In this document: positions 15,391-23,683 of the stretch, piece after piece
Position numbering within the stretch: the first letter of the stretch is position 1
Layout of the letters: each line of letters opens with the position of its first letter
NCBI GenBank assembly: GCA_020060485.1
Contig: JAGVAB010000026.1
Coordinates: 1-32,090, forward strand
Length of the DNA: 32,090 nucleotides
Reading direction: 5' to 3'
Origin: Anaerolineales bacterium
GTDB taxonomy: Bacteria; Chloroflexota; Anaerolineae; Anaerolineales; Anaerolineaceae
The notes under the pieces: model-generated
What the model was told of the DNA's origin: nothing
Seen by the model: only the letters and a program-made list of their open reading frames with translations
Database searches by the model: none
Position numbers and translations under genes: made by a program

Positions 15391-16362
15391 TTAGAGGTCT
15401 GAAGTGGTCTTCACAAATTCCAGCACCTCATCCAGTTTAGCAAAAGCCAGGCCAGTGACCGTATCCGCGCCGCCATAATAAATGGCAAGACGACCGGTGG
15501 ATTGGTCATGCAACGCTGCGCACGGAAAAGCCACGTTGGGCACATCGCCCACGCACTCATATGTGGTTTGCGGCGAAAGCAGATACGGCCCGCCGCGGGC
15601 GATCACTTTCCAGGGCTGCTCCAGGTCCAGCAATGCGGCGCCAAAACTGTAAACAAACCCGTTGCAGGAAGTTAACACCCCGTGGTAGAACATCAGCCAG
15701 CCCTCATCGGTTTCGATCGGGATCGGCCCGGCGCCGATTTTGGTGCTCTGCCAGCCGCCCTTGACCCCCATCACAAAACGGTGCTGCCCCCAATGCACCA
15801 TGTCCGGGCTTTGGCTAAGGAATATATCCCCAAAGGGGGTATGTCCGTTGTCGCTGGGACGGTTCAACATCACATATCTGCCGTTGATCTTGCGCGGGAA
15901 AAGCACTCCATTACGGTTGAACGGCAAAAGGGCATTTTCAAGAAAATGAAAATGTTCAAAATCAAAAGTGTAACCAATCCCGATGGTAGGTCCATGATAC
16001 CCGTTGCACCAGGTTACGTAATAGCGGTCCTCCAGCCATACCACCCGCGGATCATAACGATGCTCAAAACGGAAGAGTTCAGCATCCTCAAAGATCCATT
16101 CGATCGGTTCGTTATCAAGCTGCCAGTCGATCCCGTTCTCGCTGAAACCGCGGTGAATATTCATCTCGCGTTTCTTATTGTCGCAGCGGAAAACACCAGC
16201 GAAATTTTCCCCAAAGGGAACCACAGCCGAATTGAATATGCTGTTGGCCGAAGGGATCAGGTCGCGGGGGATGACGGGATTGGCGCTGTACCGCCAAACT
16301 ACATCCGAGCAGCCTTGCGGGCGCTCCTGCCAGGGCATGTTGGGTAAAAAAGAAAATGTCAT
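15391..16362 (-). CDS. GH130 beta-mannoside phosphorylase family protein
   Basis: The 323-residue protein is a five-bladed beta-propeller of glycoside hydrolase family 130. The general acid is D104 in [10 protein letters not shown]; other family marks are [16 protein letters not shown] (about 197-212) followed by FYHGV. GH130 enzymes mostly cleave beta-mannosides with phosphate to give mannose 1-phosphate, for example from mannosyl-glucose or mannobiose. There is no signal peptide. The ATG overlaps the stop of the LacI-type gene by one base (TAATG), so the two are co-translated. Exact substrate (mannosyl-glucose, mannobiose, mannosyl-GlcNAc, or hydrolysis instead) cannot be told. Confidence 0.9.
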   Translation of the reverse strand: MTFSFLPNMPWQERPQGCSDVVWRYSANPVIPRDLIPSANSIFNSAVVPFGENFAGVFRCDNKKREMNIHRGFSENGIDWQLDNEPIEWIFEDAELFRFEHRYDPRVVWLEDRYYVTWCNGYHGPTIGIGYTFDFEHFHFLENALLPFNRNGVLFPRKINGRYVMLNRPSDNGHTPFGDIFLSQSPDMVHWGQHRFVMGVKGGWQSTKIGAGPIPIETDEGWLMFYHGVLTSCNGFVYSFGAALLDLEQPWKVIARGGPYLLSPQTTYECVGDVPNVAFPCAALHDQSTGRLAIYYGGADTVTGLAFAKLDEVLEFVKTTSDL

Positions 16363-17414
16363 TAAACTGTCCTCAGTTTTTCTGGCAGGGCATGCGGAAC
16401 GGAAACTGATTCGCGCTCAACCAGGGTGGGATGGATGGTCACTGTCATGCAGGCACATTCCGGATTACTGATGCGCAATGCAAGCAGTTGAACAGCCGCC
16501 CTGCCCATCGCCACCGCATCTACATGCATGGTAGTCAGGGCAGGGTTGGTATGCAAAGCAATGACCGTGTCATCATATCCGATGATCGAGAGATCTTCAG
16601 GCACACGCCGCCCCAGGCCTTGCGCCGCACGCAGGGCATAGCTGGCAACATCGTCATTTACACAAAACAAGGCAGTGATTTCAGGATGTTCCTGCAAGAG
16701 CCGGGTAGTTTCCTGATAGCCTTTGGATTGGATGATATTAAAATTGGCGGTGTAGGTGGATGAAATGTCATTTTCCTTCAAGGCCCGAAAATACCCGTTG
16801 CGGCGTTCTTTAAGACTGGGGAAACAAATTTCCTCACTACCCGCCAAACCAATATAGCGATGCCCGCGATCGATCAGATATTGCACCGCCTGATAAGCCG
16901 CCCGAAAATTGTCTGAGACCACGGCATCATATGCAGCATCCAGGGAATATCCATCCACCAGCACAACTGGCAGGTCTTTGGCTGCCGAGCGTGCAAACAT
17001 TGTTCCGTGGACACAGACCCCAACCATTAGCAGGCCATCCAGATCACTGTTCAACAAAAGCGAAGGCAACTCGCCAGGCTGATTGTTCTCATCCACAGGC
17101 ATGGTGGCAAACAACAGTTGGATACCCTGCCTGCGGCAGGCATCTTCAATGCCCATCATGACTCGCGAATAGAAGGGATTGGCCTGGGGGGAAGTGTCCG
17201 AATCCAGCTTAAGCACCATGCCGACCGTGGTCAACGGGCTGCATGCTTCTTCTGCCATGCCAGGCCGCAGGGTATAGCCCAATTCTTCTGCAATCGCGAA
17301 CACGCGTTCCCGGGTCTCGGATGAAACCCCGGGTTTGTTGTTCAAAGCCAGTGAAATGGTGGATAAAGAAAAGCCACTTTTCCGGGCAATATCACCCAAG
17401 CGCACCTTACGCAT
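16362..17414 (-). CDS. LacI-family transcriptional regulator (coupled to GH130)
   Basis: The 350-residue protein has the LacI helix-turn-helix at residues 4-26 ([19 protein letters not shown]), a hinge helix near 45-58 and a periplasmic-binding-protein-like effector domain (about 60-345) with the usual signatures [22 protein letters not shown] and IIGYDDT. It is expected to be a repressor released by a sugar. It forms one unit with the GH130 gene (TAATG overlap) and is divergent from a second LacI-type gene. Its own promoter is overlaid by an AT-rich direct repeat (17442-17473), a candidate operator unlike the GC-rich one used by its neighbour. Confidence 0.92.
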   Translation of the reverse strand: MRKVRLGDIARKSGFSLSTISLALNNKPGVSSETRERVFAIAEELGYTLRPGMAEEACSPLTTVGMVLKLDSDTSPQANPFYSRVMMGIEDACRRQGIQLLFATMPVDENNQPGELPSLLLNSDLDGLLMVGVCVHGTMFARSAAKDLPVVLVDGYSLDAAYDAVVSDNFRAAYQAVQYLIDRGHRYIGLAGSEEICFPSLKERRNGYFRALKENDISSTYTANFNIIQSKGYQETTRLLQEHPEITALFCVNDDVASYALRAAQGLGRRVPEDLSIIGYDDTVIALHTNPALTTMHVDAVAMGRAAVQLLALRISNPECACMTVTIHPTLVERESVSVPHALPEKLRTV

Positions 17415-17441
17415 AATACCCCAATCATCAAAATAATTTAT

Positions 17442-17473
17442 ATAAATATTTTATAGTCGACATAAATATTTTA
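17442..17473. promoter_or_regulatory. Direct repeat ATAAATATTTTA, candidate operator
   Basis: Two exact copies of ATAAATATTTTA lie at 17442-17453 and 17462-17473, 20 bp apart and flanking the palindrome GTCGAC (17456-17461). They overlap the -10 box and start region of the minus-strand promoter. Related AAATATTTAT sequence occurs in the other promoter at 17664-17673. Confidence 0.45.
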
Positions 17474-17495
17474 GCATCTGATCCAGTTTTGTCAA
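17468..17495 (-). promoter_or_regulatory. Promoter of the LacI-GH130 unit
   Basis: On the minus strand TTGACA (17495-17490) and TAAAAT (17473-17468) are 16 nt apart; transcription would start near 17461, about 47 nt before the ATG. Confidence 0.6.
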
Positions 17496-17649
17496 GGCAT
17501 CATTGCCATCCAAAAATGAAAACAGCAGAAATCAAACAGCATATCGCCATTTTTGGACAGGTGAACGTAGTAAAGCGGTCAAACCAGGATAAAAACTGCC
17601 CTTCGGGTTGGGAGAATTAAGCAATCATTAACAGAAACATTAAAAACAG

Positions 17650-17678
17650 TTGACTTTTCAATTAAATATTTATATAAT
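17650..17678 (+). promoter_or_regulatory. Promoter of the second LacI gene / transporter unit
   Basis: TTGACT (17650-17655) and a perfect TATAAT (17673-17678) have the ideal 17-nt spacing. The start would be near 17685, directly before an operator. The remainder of the 17415-17781 gap (17496-17640) shows no further feature. Confidence 0.8.
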
Positions 17679-17690
17679 ATTTTTAAATTC

Positions 17691-17704
17691 TGGGAGCGCT
17701 TCCA
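17691..17704. promoter_or_regulatory. CelR/CebR-like operator, site 1
   Basis: TGGGAGCGCTTCCA differs by one base from the perfect palindrome TGGGAGCGCTCCCA, the published operator of the actinobacterial cellobiose repressors CelR and CebR. It lies just behind the predicted start of transcription, so the regulator probably represses itself. Confidence 0.75.
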
Positions 17705-17781
17705 TTTTCCCCGGGCAGATTATGTGCCTGATACCCATTCATCACCCTGTTTTGGCAATCCTTTTTCAAGGCAGATCCTTA

Positions 17782-18840
17782 ATGACCGGTCTTACCCTAG
17801 ATGATATCGCCAAGAAAGCCGGAGTTTCCCGCTCCACGGTTTCACGCGTGGTCAATGGGCAGCCCGATGTGCGCAGCAGCGTTCGCAAGCGGGTATTGGA
17901 AGTGATTCAAAGCACCGGTTACCATCCCAATGCGGCCGCCCAAACCCTGGCTTCCCACCGTTCCTGGATGATCGGCCTGGTTCTGCCGCGCAGTGTCAGC
18001 TCTTTCTTCAGCGACCCATACTTCCCCCGCCTCACCCAGGGCATCGCCCAGGCCTGCAACCAGCACAATTATACCCTCGGTCTTTTCCTGGTCGGCTCAA
18101 AGGAAGATGAAGAAAAATTCCTGCTTCGTCTGTCCAGCAAAGGTTTTCTAGATGGGGTTGTGATTCAATCAGGCCAGCAGGGAGATATTCTGATTGAGCG
18201 CCTGGTGCAATCCACCCTGCCGGTGGTCATTGCCGGCAGGCCTTTTGAATCCGAGGGGATCAGTTATATCGATGTGGACAATTGCAGAGGGGCTTATCGC
18301 GCCGTCAAACATCTGATCGACCTTGGCCATCAACGCATTGCTACCATCGCTGGCAGCGCCAATAGTACAGTCAGCATTGACCGCATGACAGGTTATGTGC
18401 AAGCCATGCAAGATCACGGCATGAAAATTGATCCCGCCATGCTCGTAGGGGGGGATTTCACCGAATCCGGCGGCCATGCAGCCATGCGCCATTTACTGGC
18501 GCACCGTCCAGACGCGGTTTTTGCCGCCTCCGACATTATGGCCATTGGCGCCATGCGTGCCGCCCGCGAGGCTGGCCTGCGCATCCCGCACGATATTGCG
18601 TTCATTGGTTATGATGATCTTCCCCTGGCCACCCTGACACAGCCACCCTTAAGTACGATCCGCCAGCCAGTGTTTGAATTTGGCATAAAAGCAGTTGAAT
18701 TGGTGATTGATCTGATCCAAAACGGCATCCATCCTGAAAAACAGCTCATGCTGGATACCGAACTGATCATCCGCGATTCTTGTGGCAGTTCCTTGAGAGA
18801 GGGCGCTGCTCTCAATGTCGGGGATTTTTTATCCCCATGA
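17782..18840 (+). CDS. LacI-family regulator, CelR/CebR-like
   Basis: The 352-residue protein starts MTGLTLDDIAKKAGVSRSTVSRVVNG, a classical LacI DNA-binding helix-turn-helix, followed by a hinge and a sugar-binding domain (about 62-345; motifs VIAGRPFE, HLIDLGHQRIATIAG, FIGYDDLPLA). The frame is open further upstream to 17650, but 17782 is chosen because the helix-turn-helix begins only there, as in all relatives. A GC-rich palindrome matching the CelR operator occurs both in its promoter and directly after its stop, in front of the transporter genes. It is thus the likely local repressor, with cellobiose or a similar beta-disaccharide as probable inducer. The link rests on the operator, not on a protein comparison. 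Confidence 0.88.
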   Translation: MTGLTLDDIAKKAGVSRSTVSRVVNGQPDVRSSVRKRVLEVIQSTGYHPNAAAQTLASHRSWMIGLVLPRSVSSFFSDPYFPRLTQGIAQACNQHNYTLGLFLVGSKEDEEKFLLRLSSKGFLDGVVIQSGQQGDILIERLVQSTLPVVIAGRPFESEGISYIDVDNCRGAYRAVKHLIDLGHQRIATIAGSANSTVSIDRMTGYVQAMQDHGMKIDPAMLVGGDFTESGGHAAMRHLLAHRPDAVFAASDIMAIGAMRAAREAGLRIPHDIAFIGYDDLPLATLTQPPLSTIRQPVFEFGIKAVELVIDLIQNGIHPEKQLMLDTELIIRDSCGSSLREGAALNVGDFLSP

Positions 18841-18856
18841 TTGGGAGCGCTCCCAA
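18841..18856. promoter_or_regulatory. CelR/CebR-like operator, site 2 (perfect palindrome)
   Basis: TTGGGAGCGCTCCCAA is a perfect 16-bp palindrome containing TGGGAGCGCTCCCA. It begins on the base after the regulator's stop codon and 120 nt before the binding-protein gene. No good promoter is seen next to it, so it may act as a roadblock or control an unrecognised promoter. Confidence 0.85.
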
Positions 18857-18883
18857 ACAGGGCGCAGCTTCAGGTCTGCCTGC

Positions 18884-18895
18884 AAAGGAGGTGAT
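18884..18895 (+). promoter_or_regulatory. Extended anti-Shine-Dalgarno complement in the leader
   Basis: AAAGGAGGTGAT is complementary to the conserved 3' end of 16S rRNA over 12 bases. It lies 81 nt before the binding-protein ATG, which has its own AAGGAGA. The nearest ATG (18894) overlaps it, too close for normal initiation. Confidence 0.6.
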
Positions 18896-18965
18896 GGTTT
18901 CAAATATTGCCGTTTCCGGTTTGAACCCAAACCATGTTCTACTCAATCTGCACCTAATTTTTTAA
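18894..18965 (+). CDS. Possible 23-codon leader ORF
   Basis: An ATG overlapping the 16S-complementary site opens a 23-codon frame (MVSNIAVSGLNPN...) ending in TAA at 18963-18965. That stop lies inside the Shine-Dalgarno of the binding-protein gene, so termination could feed re-initiation there. The 2-nt spacing between GGAGG and ATG speaks against efficient translation. It has no recognisable function. Confidence 0.25.
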   Translation: MVSNIAVSGLNPNHVLLNLHLIF

Positions 18966-18976
18966 GGAGAAATGAG

Positions 18977-20785
18977 ATGAAACGTTCAATGATGATCCTG
19001 GTAACTCTGATCGTGGCGATGAGCTTGCTGCTCACCTCCTGCCAACAGGCGGCAGTACCTCCCGCTGCCGAAGCTCCCGCCGCACCCGCCGCACCAGCGG
19101 CACCGGCCGCCGAAGCTCCTGCCCCCGCTGCCCCCGAACCTGAAGCACCCGCTGCCCCGGTTGTAACGATTTACCCGCGCGAAGAAACCCTCTACGTCAG
19201 CGGCGCAGCCTGGGGCCCGGCCAACGACTGGAACCCCTTCATCACCTGGAGCAAAGCCAACACGACCGGCACGATCGGTTATGTGTATGAAACCCTGTTT
19301 GCCTTCAACCCCATGACCGGTGATTTGACCCCCTGGCTGGCAGAGAGCGGCACATGGAGTACCCCAACCACTTATGACATGGTACTCCGCGAAGGCCTCA
19401 CCTGGAGCGATGGCAAGCCATTGACTGCTGATGATGTCAAGTTCACTTTTGAACTTGCCCAGAAATATGCCGCCATCTGGTACAGCCCTGTCTGGAATTA
19501 CCTGGACAGCGTCACCGTCAGCGATGCCACGCACATGCAGTTCAGTTTCACCGATCCCCTCTACCAGGAATGGACCAACAATCTGTACAACATCGCCATC
19601 GTTCCGGTGCACATCTGGGAAAGCCGGACGGAAGAGGACATCACGGCTGGTGTGAATGAAAACCCGGTCGGTTCTGGCGCATATCTGTACGAAACCCACA
19701 GTGAAGACAGAAACGTCTGGCTGCGCAACGAGAATTGGTGGGGCATTGACGTCTTCGGCAAACCTGCCGCCAAGAGAATCGTTGATATCCGCTTCTCCAG
19801 CAACAACGTTGCGCTTGGCGCAGTGATCAAGGGCGATGTGGACCTGAGCAACAACTTCCTGCCTGGCATTGCAACCCTGTCCGACAAGGGCTACATTGAA
19901 ACCTACTATCCTGAAGCCCCCTATATGGTCTCTGCCAACACGGCGGTATTGTTCCTGAACACCACCATCAAGCCGATGGATGATCCTGCTTTCCGCAAGG
20001 CACTGGCTTTCGCCATTGATGTGCCCTCCATCGTCAATGTGGCCTATGCCAATCTGGTCAAGGCTTCCAGCCCCACCGGTCTCCTGCCGACCCTCAGCGA
20101 CTACGATGATCAGGACGTACTTGCACGTCTGGGTTACGCCTTCGACACCGCCAAGGCCAAGCAGATGCTGGCAGCTGCCGGTTATGTGGATACCGACGGT
20201 GATGGCTTTGTTGAAGCTCCGGATGGCTCCAAGATCGAACTGGATGTCACCTGCCCGAATGGCTGGACTGACTGGATGGCTGCCATTGACATCATCGCCA
20301 CCAGCGCCCAGGCTGCCGGCATCAACATTAAAGCCGCCTACCCTGACTATGGTGCCTGGAATACCGCCCTCACCGAAGGCACCTTCCATATGACCCTCAA
20401 CAACTGGGCCACCATGAGCAATACCCCATGGACCCTGTACAACTTGCTGTTCCGGCATCCCATTCAACAGACAATGGGCAGCGGCAACTTTGGCCGCTAT
20501 GAAAACCAGGAAATGTTCGACCTGGTGGACGCCCTTGCAAAAGTTCCCGCCGATGATATCGAAGGTATGAAAGCTTCCTGCGCCGCCATCCAGGAACTCA
20601 TGCTGACCGAAATGCCCATGATCCCGCTTTGGTACAACGGCCTGTGGGCGCAGTTCAGCACTTCAACCTGGGAGAACTGGCCGGTGGACGGGTCGGGTTC
20701 CTATGCCCTGCCCTCAACCTGGAACGGATATTGGCAGATGGGTGGTGTGTTAACCCTGCTTGAGCTCACACCAGTCAGCCAGTAG
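18977..20785 (+). CDS. ABC transporter substrate-binding lipoprotein (SBP family 5), beta-oligosaccharide type
   Basis: The 602-residue lipoprotein has a signal peptide with lipobox LLTSC (Cys22), an Ala/Pro-rich flexible linker (about 26-60) and a family 5 binding domain (about 65-600). Motifs such as NDWNPF, YETLFAFNPMTGDLTPWLAE and REGLTWSDGKPLTADDVKFTFE are typical. Family 5 covers oligopeptide and also oligosaccharide binders, for instance the cello- and manno-oligosaccharide proteins of Thermotoga. The CelR-like operator, the GH94 gene in the same unit and the divergent GH130 gene favour beta-glucan or mannan disaccharides. The ATG at 18977 is chosen over upstream in-frame sequence because AAGGAGA precedes it and the signal peptide begins there. 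It is anchored outside the membrane. Confidence 0.9.
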   Translation: MKRSMMILVTLIVAMSLLLTSCQQAAVPPAAEAPAAPAAPAAPAAEAPAPAAPEPEAPAAPVVTIYPREETLYVSGAAWGPANDWNPFITWSKANTTGTIGYVYETLFAFNPMTGDLTPWLAESGTWSTPTTYDMVLREGLTWSDGKPLTADDVKFTFELAQKYAAIWYSPVWNYLDSVTVSDATHMQFSFTDPLYQEWTNNLYNIAIVPVHIWESRTEEDITAGVNENPVGSGAYLYETHSEDRNVWLRNENWWGIDVFGKPAAKRIVDIRFSSNNVALGAVIKGDVDLSNNFLPGIATLSDKGYIETYYPEAPYMVSANTAVLFLNTTIKPMDDPAFRKALAFAIDVPSIVNVAYANLVKASSPTGLLPTLSDYDDQDVLARLGYAFDTAKAKQMLAAAGYVDTDGDGFVEAPDGSKIELDVTCPNGWTDWMAAIDIIATSAQAAGINIKAAYPDYGAWNTALTEGTFHMTLNNWATMSNTPWTLYNLLFRHPIQQTMGSGNFGRYENQEMFDLVDALAKVPADDIEGMKASCAAIQELMLTEMPMIPLWYNGLWAQFSTSTWENWPVDGSGSYALPSTWNGYWQMGGVLTLLELTPVSQ

Positions 20786-20806
20786 AAAATCAGTCTCACC
20801 TGATCT

Positions 20807-20838
20807 CCGCCCCTCCTTCTCAACGGGAGGAGGGGCGG
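20807..20838 (+). terminator. Strong hairpin between binding-protein and permease genes
   Basis: CCGCCCCTCCTTCT (20807-20820) pairs with GGGAGGAGGGGCGG (20825-20838), 14 bp with two G-U pairs and loop CAAC, followed by TTCTCTT. It probably attenuates transcription and/or protects the binding-protein mRNA end, so that less permease is made. Confidence 0.65.
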
Positions 20839-20867
20839 TTCTCTTCCAAAATCCCACCGGAGGCAGC

Positions 20868-21860
20868 ATGCGTCGCTACTTCACCAGAAAAATTCTCATT
20901 TATATTCTCACCTTCTTTTTTGCGGTCACCATCGATTGGATCATTCCACGCTTCATGCCTGGCGACCCCGTCCAGAACATGCTGGCACGTGTGGCCATCC
21001 ACCCGGAAGCTGCCGTGTTGCTGCGAAGCTACTTCACCAAAGCCTTTGGCCTGGATGTGCCGGTCTGGCAGCAGTACATCAACTTCTGGATCGCCCTTTC
21101 GCGCGGTGACCTGGGAATCAGCGTCTACATGTTTCCAACGCCAGTGGCCAAGGTGCTACTGCGCGCAGTACCCTATGACCTCATGCTCCTGATCCCTTCC
21201 ATCCTGGCAAGCTGGTACGCAGGCAATAAATTTGGCGCTTTTGCCGCCAGGTCCAAATGGCTCGACAACACCCTTTCTCCTATCGGTTATATTCTCACCG
21301 CCATGCCCTACATGTGGCTCGGCATTTTGCTGGCATGGTTTTTCGGAATTGTTCTGGGGATTTTCCCCATCGCCGGTGCGTATAGTTTCGCCATGCGCCC
21401 TCATTTTTCACTGGCCTTTATTGGCAGTCTTCTGCATCACTGGTTTCTGCCTTTCTGCTCCCTGTTCCTGGTTGGCTTTGGCGGCTGGTCAATCGGGATG
21501 CGCAACATGATCATTTACGAGCTGGAATCAGATTATTCCCACTATCTGGGTGCCCTGGGCGCCCCCAAAAAATTGATCCGCAAATATGCATTTAATAACG
21601 CCCTCCTTCCCCAAATCACCGGCCTGGCCCTGCAGCTGGGTGTGGTGGTTGCCGGAGCTCTGGTAACCGAAGTGGTGTTTTCCTACCCCGGTATTGGTTA
21701 CCTTCTTCTGGCAGCCATCCAGAATCAGGATTACTTTCTCATCCAGGGTTGCTTCCTCTTCATCATCATTGGTGTACTGCTTGCCAACTTCACCATTGAC
21801 ATCGTCTATATTCTGGTTGACCCCAGGACTCGCAAAGGCATGACAGGGGAGGCGGCATGA
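20868..21860 (+). CDS. ABC transporter permease 1 (DppB/OppB type)
   Basis: The 330-residue membrane protein begins MRRYFTRKILIYILTFFF and carries the DppB-type start, where IPRFMPGDPVQNM corresponds to the usual RxxPGDP motif. It has about six helices. The EAA loop that contacts the ATPases is near LGAPKKLIRKYAFNNALLPQITG. It forms the membrane channel together with the next gene product. The start at 20868 has GGAGGCAGC in front of it. It overlaps the following permease gene by four bases (ATGA). Confidence 0.9.
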   Translation: MRRYFTRKILIYILTFFFAVTIDWIIPRFMPGDPVQNMLARVAIHPEAAVLLRSYFTKAFGLDVPVWQQYINFWIALSRGDLGISVYMFPTPVAKVLLRAVPYDLMLLIPSILASWYAGNKFGAFAARSKWLDNTLSPIGYILTAMPYMWLGILLAWFFGIVLGIFPIAGAYSFAMRPHFSLAFIGSLLHHWFLPFCSLFLVGFGGWSIGMRNMIIYELESDYSHYLGALGAPKKLIRKYAFNNALLPQITGLALQLGVVVAGALVTEVVFSYPGIGYLLLAAIQNQDYFLIQGCFLFIIIGVLLANFTIDIVYILVDPRTRKGMTGEAA

Positions 21861-22717
21861 AAACCGTAAAGAAGAAAAATGAATTCTTGTTCTTTGCACT
21901 GCGCAACAAAAAATTGCTGATCGGCACGTTCGTCATCCTTTTCTTCCTGTTGTTGGCCTTGTTTGGACCTCTGCTCACCCAGCACAAACCGTTTGCTTAT
22001 GCCAATCCGCTTGGCCCGGAACCGCCTTCCTCCAAATATTGGCTGGGGACCACATTCTTTGGTCAGGATATCTTCTCCCAATTCGTCAACGGCCTGCGGG
22101 CAACCTTCATTGTCGGTGCCATTGGCGGCGGTCTGGGAACCTTGATCGGGATCATAATCGGCTTCACCGCAGGCTATCGCGGCGGGATTGTGGATGAGTT
22201 GCTGAATGCTCTCACCAACATCGTCCTGGTCATCCCCACCCTGGCCGTGCTGCTCATCATTGCAGCTTATCTTGAAGTGCGCAGCCTTGCAACTGAATGC
22301 ATCTTCATTGGCCTGACAGCCTGGCCCTGGGTGGCCAGGGCGGTACGCGCCCAAACTTTTTCGCTGCGCACCAGAGATTTCGTTGATCTTGCCCGCATGA
22401 GCGGAATGAAATCGGTCAAGATCATCTTCACCGAAATCGCACCGAACATGATGTCTTACCTGCTGCTGGTCTTTATTCTCCAGTTTGGCGGGGCGATCCT
22501 CACTGCGGCCACACTCGATTTTATTGGCCTCGGCCCTACAAATGCCATCTCACTTGGCTTGATGATGCAATATGCCGTACTCTGGGGCGCGCTCCAACTG
22601 GGCATCTGGTGGTGGTTTGTGCCGCCGGGTTTGGCAATCACTGCCATCGTCGGCGCTCTGTACATCATGAATGTTGGCCTGGATGAAGTGTTCAACCCTA
22701 AACTGAGAGAGATGTAA
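21857..22717 (+). CDS. ABC transporter permease 2 (DppC/OppC type)
   Basis: The 286-residue protein has a cytoplasmic N-terminus, one helix (about 23-42), the conserved extracytoplasmic segment ending in YWLGTTFFGQDIFSQFVNG typical of DppC/OppC proteins, then a five-helix core with the EAA loop (DLARMSGMKSVKIIFTEIAPN, about 176-196). It pairs with the upstream permease. The start overlaps the previous stop (ATGA); the ATPase gene follows after 3 nt, so all are tightly coupled. Confidence 0.9.
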   Translation: MKTVKKKNEFLFFALRNKKLLIGTFVILFFLLLALFGPLLTQHKPFAYANPLGPEPPSSKYWLGTTFFGQDIFSQFVNGLRATFIVGAIGGGLGTLIGIIIGFTAGYRGGIVDELLNALTNIVLVIPTLAVLLIIAAYLEVRSLATECIFIGLTAWPWVARAVRAQTFSLRTRDFVDLARMSGMKSVKIIFTEIAPNMMSYLLLVFILQFGGAILTAATLDFIGLGPTNAISLGLMMQYAVLWGALQLGIWWWFVPPGLAITAIVGALYIMNVGLDEVFNPKLREM

Positions 22718-22720
22718 TCC

Positions 22721-23683
22721 ATGACCTTAAATGTTGAAAATCTCACTGTTTATTATCAAACCTTGAGCGGTGATGTGCACGCCCTGGAGAACGTCAGTTT
22801 CAAGATCGCCGATGGCGAGATCATGGGTCTGGCCGGCGAATCGGGCTGTGGCAAAACAACACTTGGGTACAGTCTCATCCATCTCACCCCGCCCAAAAAA
22901 TTCGTTGGCGGTCGCGTGGAACTGGATGGAGAAGAACTGCCCATTTGGGATGTGGACAGAATGGATCCTTTCCGTTTCAAAAAGGTTTCCATCATTCCCC
23001 AATATGCAATGAGCGCCCTGAATCCTACCCGCAAGATCGGCAAAATGATCAGCGAGCTTCTCACCGCCCGCGGCATCCCCTACAAGAGCATTGAATCCGA
23101 GTTGCTGCGCAGGCTGGACCTGGTGAATATGTCTGCCGATGTTCTCAAAATGTATCCGATTGAGCTTTCCGGCGGCATGAAGCAAAGAACGGTGATGGTG
23201 CTTTCCACTTTGCTGGACCCCTCGCTGCTGATCGCGGATGAGATCACCTCTGCCCTGGACGTCTCCACCCAGCAGGCGGTCTCCAAAATGCTGGTGGAAT
23301 TTCGTGACCGTCATTTTGTGAAGAGCATGATCGTCATCACCCATGACATTTCCATCCTGTACCAGATTTCGGACAGCATCCTGGTCATGTATGCCGGCAA
23401 ACTGGCCGAGAAAGCCTCCACCGAAGTGATGATCCACGCCCCGCGTCATCCCTACACCAAACTGTTGATCTCCTCCCTGCCCAAGGTGGGCATCAAACAC
23501 GCCGAAGAAAAACTGAAAGGCATCCCCGGCAACCCGCCCCAGCTTCTGCATCCGCCCATAGGCTGCCGGTTCAACGATCGCTGCCCTCTGGCTTTTGAAA
23601 AATGTGTGGAAGAGCCTCCTTTCATTGAAGTCGAGAAGGATCACTTTGTTGCCTGCTGGAAGGAGGGAAGCAAGAATGCTTAA
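22721..23683 (+). CDS. ABC transporter ATP-binding protein 1 (DppD/OppD type)
   Basis: The 320-residue ATPase has Walker A GESGCGKTT (39-47), signature LSGGMKQR, Walker B LLIADEITSALD and switch ITHDIS. Its C-terminal extension carries the Opp/Dpp cysteine motif (GCRFNDRCPLAFEKC, then HFVAC), known to hold an iron-sulfur cluster in mycobacterial OppD. It powers import by the two permeases in the cytoplasm. The following ATPase gene begins 8 nt before this stop. Confidence 0.93.
   Translation: MTLNVENLTVYYQTLSGDVHALENVSFKIADGEIMGLAGESGCGKTTLGYSLIHLTPPKKFVGGRVELDGEELPIWDVDRMDPFRFKKVSIIPQYAMSALNPTRKIGKMISELLTARGIPYKSIESELLRRLDLVNMSADVLKMYPIELSGGMKQRTVMVLSTLLDPSLLIADEITSALDVSTQQAVSKMLVEFRDRHFVKSMIVITHDISILYQISDSILVMYAGKLAEKASTEVMIHAPRHPYTKLLISSLPKVGIKHAEEKLKGIPGNPPQLLHPPIGCRFNDRCPLAFEKCVEEPPFIEVEKDHFVACWKEGSKNA

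Noticed and set aside
17650..17781. Upstream extension of the second LacI gene
   Set aside because: The extra residues would overlap the -35/-10 promoter and operator, and LacI proteins start directly at the helix-turn-helix.
18986..20467. Long open frame on the minus strand (493 codons) inside the binding-protein gene
   Set aside because: It is antisense to a clear family 5 binding protein and glycine/histidine-rich without any motif.
20760..20867. Upstream extension of permease 1
   Set aside because: It would run through the 14-bp hairpin and part of the previous gene; GGAGGC before 20868 and the family start support the shorter form.
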